Source of the DNA: Sipunculus nudus
Lineage: Eukaryota > Annelida > Sipuncula > Golfingiida > Sipunculidae
Direction of reading: 5' to 3'
Assembly (NCBI GenBank): GCA_026874595.1
Contig: CM049309.1
Span: 24,247,033 to 24,311,032 of the forward strand
Length of the DNA: 64,000 bases
Both the position numbers and the translations under genes were made by a program. The notes under the pieces were generated by a model, which saw only the letters and a program-made list of their open reading frames with translations, did no database searches and was not told where the DNA came from. Of this stretch, positions 1 through 12,639 are shown one piece after another; the stretch's first letter is position 1; each line of letters starts with the position of its first letter.

Positions 1-2380
1 AATGGAAAGCTTGCAAACTTCCGTTCGCTGTGTTTCGACAAAAACAAATTGCAAAACACGTTTTGTTTCAAGAGTTCGAAAAACGATAAACGTTTTACGT
101 GTGGCTTTATGTTAAGTTCCAAGACTTGTCAAACTCTTTGAATTAAATAATAGGCGGACAACATAAGAGGTGTAAAAACTAAATAATATGCCAAGAAAAA
201 AGGTCTTAAGTACTAGTTTCCAGGTCAAAACGGTATTTACGACTTAAAACCTATTTACAGAGCCTGCTTCAAGAGACGCATAATAAAAGTTATATCATGA
301 TCAGGAAACCCTGAAAAAACGTGATAAATCTACATATGCTGGATCACGCCCGCCTGACGCGTGGACATACAACACTGAGTTCGATCAACACGGTCTTGTA
401 TGCTCCCGTCGGTCAGATATCACCATATATCATTAAACCTTGGACTAAAGGACATGTTTGAGAAGCGCAAGATATTGCACAGAAGGTAAGTGCCAAAAAA
501 GAACGTTGTCAAACATTGTTGGTATGAGATTTTATTTATAAACGATACTTGCTGTAAATTTATAATATTTAGAAATCAGACAGAGAACACAACCTCCAAA
601 TCAAACTTTACTGTGTGCTACACATAAAATGAGCTTTGATACATCACAGGTCAGCTCTAGAACAAAGGTGGGTCCTTATACCAGTTAAGCGTAAAACGTA
701 AAATCTCGCTACATGGCGGCGGTATAACGCTAACTAGAAACGTAGTCCGAGCCTGCTTAATCCTCCGCCAGGATCCTAATCGTCCTTGTTGTGTACTCAC
801 CCACACGGTTAATAGTTGAGCTCTCGAATGACCGTGATTAATGACATATAGTTCATATTCCTGAGAGACAATGTACTGTATCCAGACTAGTAGGCTGGCC
901 GCCATGCTCGAAAGACATGACAGCACAAGTTGAAATGGAACACAATGAAGAAGATGCTCTCTTATCTCTCTCTGTACTTTCATACGATGTCATTGTAAAA
1001 AAAGTTTACGAGGGGCACTTGGTGTTCATGAATAAATGTGCATTATTTTATAAATATAAAACTGAAGAACCTCTTTATTCTTGGTAAACTTGAAGAAATG
1101 ATATATCGAGAAATATAGAGAAACGATATAGTTAAAACAAACTCAACTTAACATAATCAGCGAGCAACGGTTGTAAACCGAATCACTTGGACTGTTCATA
1201 TATTTGAATTAAGCTTCTTATGATTAGGTAAACGCAATAACACCTGGGGTTGATATGTGCGGGGTAGATTTTATCCAGACCAGAGACTTGGCCCTGATTT
1301 GTTTGGCTGGTGCAAGGTGTCCGCTGATATATCTCTGCTGGATGGATCCAATATTCGGCGGATTGTAAATACATTGTGAAACCTATCGCAACAGATTTGT
1401 GCGATAAGTCCAGGGGCCTCAGCTGAAATGAGAGGCGAAGCAAAATGAGACCCGGAGTATCGGGTTCCTTAATCACCGAACACATGATGTTTCAGCCGCC
1501 TGGAACATGTAAAACATTTGTTTGGGCAAAAACAGTAAGGACATCTCCAGATTGTCATTTGTTGTGTCCCAAACATGAACGTGCACGTTTGAGAAATAGC
1601 TGTTGTTAGCCTGAAGAGAAAACTGACAACTTAAGTAGCGTTCGTGCTATATGTTTGTATTGGCGCCAATGATCGCGCCCGGTTCAGTTTTTCAACACCC
1701 GTGTACAGGAGTAAGCCAGCGGTTTCAGGGCAATATTTTGCGAGTACCATTTTATTTCAGATAGGAGACGCTATTATTCGTGTTTATCCAACTTGCTTTA
1801 TACGTGATAAGGCCCCTTTAATCCTTTAACAAAAGCTCTTTTTGTTAGAATTTACAAAAACGTGATCAAGAAGATACCAAAATAAGTTGTGTATTTCTGT
1901 GTTCAGTCTAATAAGTATAACAGTCTTACAAATCAAACAAATTCACAGTCAAGGTAAAAAAAAATATTTTGAAAGAAGGAATATTATTTTTAATATCCAC
2001 GACTAATCTGTTTAATTATGAAACGTAGAACGATTTGCGCTAACAGTTTGCATAATTACTTAACGGTCCTCTGGGGTTGCAGAATACCGTGCAAGTAGTA
2101 CCTGCTCCTACAAAGCTTTCCGCGGTTATTTGCGACATTCTGTTGTAAATCTGCTATTAACTTAAGGTTCACTTTGTTGGACCGACGAGAAGGACGGGTG
2201 CATTTTCCTCTAACTTCAGAAAGAAAGCCACATATCATTCAATACTTCATGATTGATAACTTATCTTTGTATACCACACACACTCTAGGTTGTATCCTCC
2301 TGGTAGTGTGACTGTCTGCAGGTAGGATTTTCCTGGTTGATTAAAGTCTTTTAAAGTTATCAGCTCGAATACTCTCTGAT
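1..2380. other. no recognised gene or repeat
   Basis: Both strands were read. The open frames are short (about 100 codons at most), lack family motifs and have no supporting splice-site or start context. Nothing here resembles the repeat families seen elsewhere in the window. It is treated as intergenic sequence. Confidence 0.6.
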
Positions 2381-2460
2381 TTTGTTCAGCCTCTTTTTAG
2401 TTTGCAGCTCAGATCCTTCCGGTTGAATGTAGCGTTTGATAGTATGCAGCTCTGATCATC

Positions 2461-3515
2461 GCTCATGGTAGCGTGTTGCCAGTGACAGTCTGCAGGTCGG
2501 AACATCCTGGTAATGTGTTGCCAGTGACAGCCTGCAGGTCGAAACATCCTGGTTATGTGTTGCATGTGACAGTCTGCAGGTCGTAACATCTTGGTTATTT
2601 GTTGCCAGTGACAGTCTGCAGGTCGGAACATCCTGGTAATGTGTTGCCAGTGACAGCCTGCAGGTCGGAACATCCTGGTAATGTGTTGCCAGTGACAGCC
2701 TGCAGGTCGAAACATCCTGGTTATGTGTTGCCAATGACAGTCTGCAGGTCGAAACATCCTGGTTATTTGTTGCCAGTGACAGTCTGCAGGTCGGAACATC
2801 CTGGTAAAGTGTTGCCAGTGACAGCCTGCAGGTCGAAACATCCTGGTTATGTGTTGCCAGTGACAGTCTGCAAGTCTGAACATCCTGGTATGTGTTGCCA
2901 GTGACAGCCTGCAGGTCGGAACATCCTGGTAAAGTGTTGCCAGTGACAGTCTGCATGTCGGAACATCCTGGTAATATGTTGCCAGTGACAGTCTGCAGGT
3001 CGGAACATCCTTGTAATGCGTTGCGAGTGACAGTCTGCATATCGAATCCTTCTGGCAATGTGATGCCTGTGACAGCCTGCAGGTCGGAACATCCTGGTAA
3101 TATGTTGCCCGTGACAGCCTGCAGTTCGAAACATCCAGGTAATGTGTTGCCAGTGGCAGTCAGCAGATCGAATCCTTCTGGTAATGTGTTGCCAGTGACA
3201 GTCAGCAGATCGAATCCTTCTGGTTATGTGTTGCCTGTGACAGTCAGCAGATCGAATCCTTCTGGTAATGTGTTGCCTGTGACAGTCAGCAGATCGAATC
3301 CTTCTGGTTATGTGTTGCCTGTGACAGTCAGCAGATCGAATCCTTCTGGTTATGTGATGCCTGTGACAGTCAGCAGATCGAATCCTTCTGGTAATGTGTT
3401 GCCTGTGACAGTCAGCAGATCGAATCCTTCTGGTAATGTGTTGCCTGTGACAGCCTGCAGTTCGGAACATCCTGGTTTTGTGTTGCCTGTGACAGTCTGA
3501 AGGTCGGATCCTTCT
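2461..3515. repeat. 42-bp minisatellite, about 25 units, two subfamilies
   Basis: Units of 42 bp follow head to tail. Most units before ~3,150 contain CAGTGACAG, then CTGCAGGTCG, then GAACATCCTGG. Those from ~3,150 to ~3,460 instead contain GACAGTCAGCAGATCG and AATCCTTCTGG. The subfamilies are largely separated in space, which suggests local expansion of two founder units. Because 42 is a multiple of three, long open frames run through the array on both strands (up to 239 codons on the minus strand). They have no flanking coding context and are read as by-products of the period. Confidence 0.95.
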
Positions 3516-3631
3516 GAGATTTCCTGCGACATGTTCAGTCAGATTACAAATTTTATTCCAGATCAAATTTATAACTTACAGTTGGGTCTTAATGCAAACA
3601 CCACTAGACCCAGTGACTAATGACGAAAACT

Positions 3632-3637
3632 TGTGTG

Positions 3638-3716
<79 letters not shown>
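3632..3716. repeat. (TG)n(AT)n microsatellite
   Basis: A short TG run passes into about 36 AT dinucleotides, with one interruption near 3,661. Simple sequence. Confidence 0.97.
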
Positions 3717-3718
<2 letters not shown>

Positions 3719-5060
3719 CATTACATTACAGTAATAATTTTCCATTTCAAGCAAAACAAGACCAGGTCAAGTAGATCGAGCCTTTTTCTTTTATTTCACC
3801 AAGTCTGCGTCTTCTTGTACTTAATGGTAATCGGGATAACAAAACACGTGGTACTTTTACAGACAAATAAATATATGTATGAACTATGCGCATACATAAT
3901 GAGACGCTATTCCTATGGCAGTATTTCTTAAGTATAAATTTGTGTAAAGTCATTTTTATGCAACGAAATAACAACAATCATTGTTTTTTAACACAATATT
4001 TAGGATAAACCATGAAATACTTGGAGCTTTCACCGACACAATATTGTACTCTCTCTAGAAAGTATATTTGGACATATTGAAATATAAATAAACAATAATT
4101 ATCAAGCATTAATAACCTTCGTGAAGGTATGAACTATACCAGAACAGATACATACATAGGTGAGAAATAACACATTCATAAATGAAATATGAACACACTT
4201 TCGACCACTGCATCTAACTATAGTTTCAGGTCCTCAATGTCTTCTAGCCGCACATGGGATGTTGTTTTACCATTATCGTTCATGGCATCTAAATGATACC
4301 TTTACTTGGAAATGAAGTAAATATGAATATGAATATGAGCCGCACACATTATATGATAAAATAAACCGACTTTCGGTCAAATCTGTGACCATATTGTGAT
4401 CATAACCATCAGCGACGTACTTCTGAATAGGTACCTTTATATAAGGTCCGTACAGGCCGAACTTTGTAATTGTAGAAGTGAATAGTTCACGGTATTTACA
4501 GTAACTGCAGACATAAGTACCTTTTACAGCTATGGTCAAGACTTTGGTTTACATGTAAAGTTAGGTCAGTATTGTTTCAAATATGAATTTCCTGTCAATA
4601 AACCCTACCTTATTTTTCCTTATTTCTGGATTAAACAGTCAAACTTGCATTAAGGTTGTTTCTAATTTTAAGTTTACGGATAGGAACCGATAGGGTTACC
4701 AGGGTTACGTTTGTCTCTTGCGCAAGTTTGTCTTTTTTTGTTTCAATGTTACTGACCTGAGGTACATATATTCTGATGAAAGGGTTCATGTTCTGATCAT
4801 TTCAAATTGTATAAACACTGCTTTGCGGGCAGTCCGGTGCTGGGAGACTGCCCTGGAACATTTGTTTGACGTCATCATGGTGCATAACACATGGGACGCT
4901 CAACACTGGTGTGATCCATATAGAGACGAACTGCTCTTTGCTGCTGTAAACAGTGGTTCTTCTTCAAAAGGGACACGACAATAAGCATAATCTTACACTG
5001 GTCTATGGTTGGTCACATGTCTCATGTCTGACACATTTTTCTCACTGAAGAAAAAAGTTT
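3717..5060. other. no recognised gene
   Basis: AT-rich sequence with only short open frames. An 88-codon plus-strand frame at 4,718-4,984 has no motif that I recognise. It lies next to a retrotransposon relic and may be decayed element sequence, but nothing shows this directly. Confidence 0.5.
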
Positions 5061-5061
5061 A

Positions 5062-5455
5062 TTATTGCTGGTTAAAAATAAGGTCAAAAAAGGCATATCC
5101 TGTGACTAGTTGGTCAAAGGCCAGAAATACATCACAATTAACATCAATGTATTGTGTCGTATACATGCACTGGAATGCGTCTTGAATGCACTGTTGCACG
5201 TTATTTAAAAGCGCTGACATGACCTGCGAGTCATCAGTGTACACACCGATATGTCTACACGGTGTCGCAATATTTCCAACCAGTAAAGTGTGATTTGTTC
5301 ATAAAACTAAACCCTAGGAGCATCCAAACTTTGTATAACTGGCGTCGCGTAAAATAAATCATGAGACAAACTGATTTCCTGCCAGAAAGATGGGACCTTA
5401 ATAACTCGAGGCCTTTTCGTTGAATTTCCAAAACAATGTGGTCAAAAGCATGCAC
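5062..5455 (-). pseudogene. non-LTR retrotransposon reverse transcriptase relic
   Basis: Two adjacent minus-strand reading pieces match the order of reverse transcriptase motifs in CR1/L2/jockey-type elements. Upstream is an AFDHI segment followed by GLELLRSHLSGRKS, which resembles the AFDxxDH and KALxLLxSYLSGRxQ blocks. Next comes a fragment like the QGSxLGPLLF block. Downstream is YTDDSQV followed by QQCIQDAF, resembling the catalytic YADD box and the helix after it. Stops and frame changes separate the pieces, so this is a dead fragment of roughly 130 codons. The endonuclease domain and ends were not found. Confidence 0.6.
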
Positions 5456-5459
5456 CTGA

Positions 5460-7317
5460 CGTAAATTAAGAAAAACAAATACTGTTTTTTTTCTGGAATT
5501 TCACGTCAGCTGCTTGTGAGTGTGGTCAAGGGTGCCGAATTCTGGTGTAAGGTTTAACATTACATGAGGGCGGTGTGCTCATGCGGGGCACGGCTCTCCT
5601 CTCAGGATAACATTTCGACAGCCATTCTACCCCCGGTTAACTCTGTACTGATTGCACAGTTTCGTTATTAACGATCTGAAGCTGAAAGATGACCGTCATA
5701 TCGTTTAACGATTACCTACGATTACCCAAGTATTTATCTGAGTGATGACTTTTCGAAAGGAAATGAAACCAAAAGTTCCAAAGCAGATGGAAATATTGCA
5801 GTCTCGAGAAACTTAGTATCAAGCCCTTCAAAGTGTGTTCAGGCTAGAGACCAGAATTACACTACTTTATTAATATCGTGATCAGCTCTATGACATCTTC
5901 TGTGATTGAACTTGGGTCTGAAGTATAAAAACAGCTAGGTATATACATATAATCAAAACGTATTCCACCAAGGGCATTGGTGTTTTCAACCTCTATTTTA
6001 TAATCAGTTTATTTTTCTTTAATGTTCATAAAAGTATTATATATCATTATGATCCTTGCTGAGGATAGAAGAGTCCTCCTTTCTGGGGATGGATGAAGTA
6101 ATTATCTTCCTTGTGTAATATTTATACCATGAAGCACCCCTTGCAAAGCCCTTGATCTAACTCAACGAGAGCTTAATATTAACATTGGATTTTGTTATAA
6201 TGGTAAATGTTGTGACGATCCAGGTGGGCAGGGGTTGCTATATCATCGTTAAGTAAAAGACTTTTGGAAGTTAATTGTAGAACTTGCCTCAAAACAGGTA
6301 AACACAATGTCCATCGACCAGTGGACATGAGCCCGGACTCGATCGAGTTAACTTTTATATGGACTTGTACTCGGACTCAGAGGTAAGAACTGGAGAAATC
6401 AGACTGAGTACATTATAAGAAAGCATTACGTCACGTACTTTAAAGACGTAAATACAACGTATAGACGAAATACCAACATAACATTAAGCCTACGGAATTA
6501 TAGTATATTTATACAAGAATTGCTTTCTTCGTTATGTTAAACGCCAAAGGTAACAGACAAAGAACCATTTGTTTCCCTCCAAAAGCAACCAACCTCTCGA
6601 GCCAGACGTGTTAGCACATTGTTATTATAGTAAATAGGCAACTCCGTAAATCAGGGGACAATTTACAAGAAACTCGCCCAACTGAAAGGAGAAAACAGAA
6701 ACACAACATCATCAGCCAATGAAATACACGAGAACAGTTGTTCAAAAATAGAGGAGATGGTCCATTTAAAAATTAAAGAGTTATGAACAACCCCACGTGC
6801 GCCTTACGCGATCGATGACCTCAACCATGACATTCAGTTACGCTGATACGCTATACCCCGGTCAATGTCATTGCCCGCCAGCCAGGTCCCGAGTAAAATA
6901 TGTCGAGAACCTGTTTATATTATATATGCTTCATGTGTCTACACTTTTAGACTTGCAATTAAATAAATCCATATTTAAAAATTAAGTGAATAGATCGTAA
7001 CCTTTTTTGCAGCCTTTTAGCAATTATTGAATTCAGATTTAAAAAGTGAGTATCTCGTACCCTTCCCTGGAGTTAGATCACTGACATTAGAAGCATTAAC
7101 GGAGTAACATGGGCACATGACGTTCCGAAAACCTGATACCCATTCAAGATTGATGTAATTACAAGGGAGACCAGTGGCGTCATTTTATCTTCGGAGGGGA
7201 GGGGGTATATATACCTTATTTTGTCTCTGTGACCGATTTCAAATATATAACAGCAAGTATAAAGTATATGTTAAAAAAAAAAACACCCTCCATTACCAAT
7301 TAGGATTTGTCCTCTCA
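5460..7317. other. no recognised gene
   Basis: No coding or RNA signature was seen. A slightly CpG-richer patch lies at about 6,790-6,900, without an open frame I can identify. A G-rich tract (about 7,190-7,205) and a short A run (about 7,273) precede the repeat that follows. Confidence 0.5.
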
Positions 7318-7480
7318 GTATATATGTTATAGGCAAACTGTGTAATCAGGCATTATGTGAAATGACTGATTCACTCAGGCATTTTACGAAATGACTAAAA
7401 TTTTGAGGTATTACTTGTAATGACTGAAATTTTGTGATTATTATTACACAATTTACCTGACGTGTTATAGGCAAATAGTG
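7318..7480 (+). repeat. AAATGACT-rich repeat, left partner of inverted pair
   Basis: The segment begins around ATGTTATAGGCAAACTG and continues with several short units carrying GAAATGACT and AGGCATT. Its reverse complement, with two outer mismatches and one extra internal unit, ends at 15,289. The two could be the terminal inverted repeats of one 8-kb element or two separate insertions in opposite orientation. A second GTTATAGGCAAA occurs near 7,459. Confidence 0.75.
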
Positions 7481-9456
7481 TAACAACCTGATCTCAATCC
7501 CACATGCTCTATTTTGAAAAATAGTCCGCTTAACCTACATGTTTGGAATTTGCATGTTTTGGATTAAGACTTATCTTTTCATATTTATTTTATAATGATC
7601 CTGAGGCCTAAGAGGTATTAATGGACAAAGCAGGCTATGTATATTGTCAATAATAAATTACTGATATGATCAGATTTGAGCAACCCACACCACATGTAGG
7701 GGTACCAGGGGTATTTAATTACTACTGATCTGCTCACATCCTTTACTTATTTACTGTTAAGGACGGGGTATAAGAGTTGACCAGAGTTTTGTGCATCACT
7801 TGTCACTTGTTGATGGCAACTGAACCTTTTGTATAACTTGTTCACTCAGTGAAAATGGCCAATGACAATAAACTTAATTTAAGAGAAGAAATTTGTTTAA
7901 AAAGTGTCAAAAGTTCTTTATTCCAAGAGATGTTTACTATTAAATAATTGAAGAGTTAAACAATGCCTCCAAGAGCACTTCATCCAAGTCCAGGCATGGT
8001 TAGTACACAATAAAGAAGTGAGTCAAATACAGGCTTCATTATTTATATATTTTATTATAAGTTAGCATTATCACAAATAGCCTAGTCATAAATCGAAATG
8101 TTTGAGAAAATGCAAAATATAGGTTCATTGTTTATTTTTAATTCAGATTATTCCAGATTATTATTCCTTTACACCCACCGAGATGACCCGCGCAGTGTAG
8201 GCCCAATTTTTATGACATAAATTGAAGCTGGATATTCGTGGCCTCCTTATGTATTTGTGCTCTTCATAATTAAAAGTTCTTCAATACGTAATGAATATAT
8301 GTTTTGTTCTATTTCTTATATACCACCATTTGCTTTCGGAAATCTTGATTATGTCAATTAAGCTATACCTCAGGCCTTTCATCTCTGTGATGCTAGGTAT
8401 ATCAATTAGGCAAGGCGAATTTTTAACTTTGTTTGGCACACCATAGATTGTCCGGGATACATGCATTTAAAGCTTTTCACCGATTGGTTGAAATCTTAAT
8501 TCCTGTGAATAATACAGATAGTATCAGAGATTTGTTTGTGATTTTCTATTAAATGGGGACTGATTATAAATATTTTTGTATACTGTAAATGTAGTAACTA
8601 CCGCTCAAATTAAATGAATGAATCAAATCATGTCATTTTTTTTGACAAAATAATTTGCCTGTGTCATATACGCATGCTTTGATATGAGTATTGAATATTA
8701 AAAAAAAAATTATTCGCTCAAACTAATTTTGCCTCGCATCAAATAAATTAAAGTACTTAGTAACCTTACTGTCACAAATTGGTCGATTTTTTTATTATAA
8801 TAAACATTAGTGGTGCTTACAATTACGTTTATGGGTGATTAATGTACTTTTAATCATGCACAATATGTCGCTTCAATAGGTGCCAGTGCTTTAATTTAAA
8901 GACTGCATTGATCCTTGTTATACAGCAACAAAATATAATGTTCACTGATTTGTATGTAAATTGTTGTAAAGTATAGATATGTATTGAAAAATGGTTGTTA
9001 TAGGACTATAATGAGTCATTTTTTATTAAGACAAACGTTTGAAGTCTGGACTATGTAGTATTAAAAAGTGGTATGTAATAGAGAAGAACGGTTGTTTTGT
9101 GACTAAAAGGTTTCATTTCTTTTTAGAATAAACATTTGTTTGTCCAAGTGTGGACTAAAATGACTAAACAATCACTGCTTTATTTTATTTGTACTTGATA
9201 TGTAGTTCCAATAGTTATAGGTGCCCCTGCATTTAAGCAATGTTTAAGCACATTAATCATTGTTACAGCAGAAAACAAGTGATCCATGGGTCATGACGCT
9301 CAGCTGGCTGGGAAGAGATTCGCAAAAGGAAATTTTATCATCAGAATTGTAGTATATACCCATTCAACTGAAGCATCAAACAGATTAACCAACAGGCCAA
9401 AATTGTGTCTGTATTTATATATCTCAAAAACAGAGAAAAAATGCGTAAACTTTAAA
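7481..9456. other. no recognised gene
   Basis: AT-rich sequence with no coding signature. A short piece near 9,282-9,300 (CATGGGTCATGACGCTCAGC) matches a conserved repeat end also present near 11,388 and 19,080, so part of this stretch is decayed repeat. Confidence 0.5.
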
Positions 9457-11062
9457 AACTAGAATACGGGAAGATGACAAGCGACTTCGTGTATTCGCCA
9501 AAATCAGAGTGGAACGGGTGAAGTGAGGCATGGATTGAGTGGCAAGGGGACATAGAGTGAGGTGTGTTGCATATTAGCATGGATGTCTGCAGCCTAAATG
9601 TGTATGTAGGTTGTGCCACCTACCACAAATCTAGAAAGCTGTCCAAGTTGTATAAATATGCAAAATTTTGCAAAAACATGTATGTGAGTGATTTTAGCCC
9701 ACGGCAGACAAACAGACAGACGCTGTGCAAAAATGGTTGCAGGTGGCCCCTCCAGTTTTTTCTGTATGATAAAGACCTATGTGAGATCTAAACACATGCA
9801 CAATTTCGGCCCGATCGGTCAAATGGTTCCCGAGATATGAGCTTGGATGTCTGCAGCGTAAACTAGAATGTAGGTAGCGCCACCTGTCAAAAAATCAAGA
9901 AATCTGTCCAGGATGTATAAAACTGCAAAATTTTAGGCAGACAAGTCAAACCACAGCCGAGATATGAGTGACTTTATCCCTTGGTAGACAAACAGACGGA
10001 CGCTGTGCAAAAATGGTTGCAGGTGGCGCCACCATTTTGCGTATGATAAAGAGCTATGCGAGATCTATACACATGCAAAATTTTGGCCCAATCGGTCAAA
10101 CGGTTCTCGTTCTCGAGATGTGAGCTTGGATGTCTGCAGCGTGAACGTAAATGTAGGTGGCGCCACCTGTCATAAAATCAAGAAATCTATCCAGGATTTA
10201 TACGCATGCCGAATTTCAGGGGAATTAGTCAATTCACTGCAGAGATATGAGCGATTTTAACCCAAGGCAAATTAACAGATGGACACTGTGCAAACATGGT
10301 TGCAGGTGGCGCGACCATTTGTTGTGTATGTTATACAGCTATCCAAGGGCTACATTTGTATAAAAAGATTTTCCTGATCGGTCAAACGGTTCCCAAGATA
10401 TGAGGGGTTTTTGTTTTTTTTTTGGTGGAGGTAACCGCCTCCATTTTTTAATGCTCACTTATCTAATTCTTAACCTAAGTATGTACATCTGCAGAGTTTC
10501 CATTTCGGTTTGGGACTACTTGACAGGGCTATAGCACTCGCTTCCTATCATTTTTATTTTGTATCCGGGTGTCACCCAGGCCCGGTGTCTACCGCACCTG
10601 CGGGTCCCATTGCTGGGTCATAACACCGAGGAACCCCAAAAAGACTCACTCGTATGTGAGTGATACACGGCTGTTGGGCACAGCCTTCCCATTAAGCCTG
10701 CAGAGCGCTCACCCTGGGTAGGGGCCGACCGCGAAAAACCTCACCGCCTCGGCTGAGATTCGAACCCACGATCTCCAGGCTTTAAGTCTTCCGCTCCACC
10801 CCTGAGCCACAGAAGCCGGTTGATATGAGGGTTTATGTGTGGAAACAGACGCACAAATGGACGCTGGGCAGAGAGGAAAGGTCAGAGGTCAACGCAAATT
10901 GGTTAGGCACCAGCTCACATGTGACCCGATAATTGGTGTAAGTTTCGGAAAAAAAATCGGTCCAGTAGTCTCAGAGGAGTTCTCCGGAAACGAACGGGGC
11001 GGCGGCGGCTGAACCCGGTCAAAAACATAGTATCCGCAAAACTTCGTTATGGCGGATACAAA
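9457..11062 (+). mobile_element. dispersed repeat with ~280-bp internal units, SINE-interrupted
   Basis: Internal units of about 265-280 bp share GGATGTCTGCAG, a GGTGGCGCCACC-type palindrome, ATCCAGGAT-type text and CAGACAAACAGACGG. A second copy lies in reverse orientation at 61,600-63,042. Both homologous segments carry short inverted ends of the form TGTATCCGC / GCGGATACA near 9,490 and 11,060. No transposase frame is present, so the element is non-autonomous. The copy here is split by a 415-bp SINE at 10,407-10,821. Confidence 0.85.
10407..10821 (-). mobile_element. tRNA-derived SINE insertion
   Basis: Read on the minus strand from 10,821, the head contains a pol III A box (TGGCTCAGGGG) and, about 40 bases later, a B box (GGTTCGAATCT), as in tRNA-derived SINEs. 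The 3' end (low coordinate) is A-rich on the minus strand. The insertion is bounded by a direct repeat GATATGAGGG at 10,397-10,406 and 10,822-10,831. The related uninterrupted sequence at about 61,815-61,840 gives the empty site. The head is too diverged from a tRNA cloverleaf to call a functional tRNA gene. Confidence 0.88.
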
Positions 11063-11400
11063 AATACAGGTGGCTCCACCAGTCTGCAAAAACTAATAAA
11101 AACACTTAATGGTCAATAACTATGCAAAGAATTATGGTGATCTCTGCATTAGTTGTTCAGATACTTCAGCTTTTGTATCAAATTTTCCATTATTCTGGGG
11201 GTTTAATTGGGAGCCCCAAAGCTCAAAGGATATGGGTAACAGAGACCTTATTTTAGGTTTCCATGGAGACTTTTCATAGGTCTCTCACTGTGTCAAGAAT
11301 GAAGATTCTAGGTCTAGTCTTTACGATTTGTGTCCTGTTAACAGATGTTCACATTTTTAAAGGTCTCAAAAATAGAGACAAGGGACCCATGGGTCACGGC
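11045..11400 (+). repeat. dispersed repeat fragment (GGTGGC/ACAGAGACC family)
   Basis: Begins with AATACAGGTGGCTCCACC and continues with AGCTCAAAGGATATGGGTAA and CTTTACGATTTGTG, the same text as the tandem units at 13,960-15,046. It ends with CCCATGGGTCACGGCGCTCA, the conserved opposite end of the family. No coding capacity. Confidence 0.8.
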
Positions 11401-12639
11401 GCTCAGCTTAAGTTTGAAATTTTTGCAAATGCAAAATATTCTATTTTAATGTTTTTCATTTATATAAGCATATGAGAAGCAAAGAGGAAAGAGGCCCTCC
11501 TACTTGGTTATATTAAAGTTCTAAATATATGATTTCAAACTAATACTCTGACAAAACTGTCATGAGGAAAAACAGTACAAGTTTTGAGATATTGTGAAGC
11601 ATATGAAAAATTTACAGATGGACAGGCCAGTGGACAGAATGGACTAATACCTTCATTTCACTTTCAAGGGAATAATGCATTTAAGTTTATATATAAGCCT
11701 ATTATTTAAGCATATCCACTTTTTCCAGTAAAATAGTTTTTATCTGATTAATTTTTTTTTATTTACAAGTTTTATAAATTTTTATTAAAAAACACTGAAA
11801 ATACAAGTTAAAATATTAGAATTCTAAGTTGCAATCATTATATATCCAGAGTGTAGCTCATATTGGGTCATATTATGCATACACATATATTTTTATTATT
11901 TTTAAATCACAAATGTTTAAACTGAATTTAAAAGAAAATAATGCCACAACATGGCATCTACAAGATTATTCCTTGAATCACTATAAAAAAGTTTTGCACA
12001 TTGGAGTTTTCAGTACATGCTTAATCTTATTCACTGAAATAAAATAAAAGATTCAGTAAATTTGGTAAAATAAAAACATCTTTTCAAATAAAGTATACAC
12101 ACTGTTGGTTGAATGAGGGACAAACAATATCATTATGCTAATTACAATCTAAGCTATAATTAATTACTGGAATTAATAGTCAATTTCACACCTGGTGAAG
12201 TAAAAATATATTACTGGAATTAATAGTCAATTTCACACCTGGTGAAGTTTTTACTCTTCTCTAGTAAGGAATTACTTATCTGATGAACATCCACACTTTC
12301 ATAGCAATGGTGGACACAATTAAATGTGTACTTTAATTATTGTAACCCTGGTGGTAAATACAAAATCTATAATGTAGCATTGCATATAGCTAAGAATAAA
12401 ATGAAATACAGAAAATTATAACATTCATCTAGTTAATGCACCATCTAGTGGAGGGGGGGGGGGTGCAGGGCAGAGGGGAAGCCTGCTAGTAGTGGCCAAG
12501 CTGAGCCAAGGCAAGCTGCCTAGGGTGGGTTACATAATGCAAGTGAAGGTTGTACTACTAGGTGGGCTAGATGTAAACAACACTTGACATGCTACTCTTT
12601 TCAATCAATTCCTCTGAAATTTCAGATTTTAAAAGATTA
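11401..12639. other. AT-rich sequence, short tandem duplication, G run
   Basis: No gene recognised. A 46-bp tandem duplication (TTACTGGAATTAATAGTCAA and the following CACACCTGGTGAAG) lies at about 12,164-12,248. A run of 11 G occurs at 12,453-12,463. Confidence 0.6.

Noticed and set aside
2847-3566. 239-codon minus-strand open frame
   Set aside because: It is the 42-bp minisatellite read in frame; no start context, splice sites or flanking coding sequence.
10740-10820. Possible tRNA gene on the minus strand
   Set aside because: A and B boxes are present but the acceptor stem and cloverleaf are not; target duplications and an A-rich tail show it is a SINE head.
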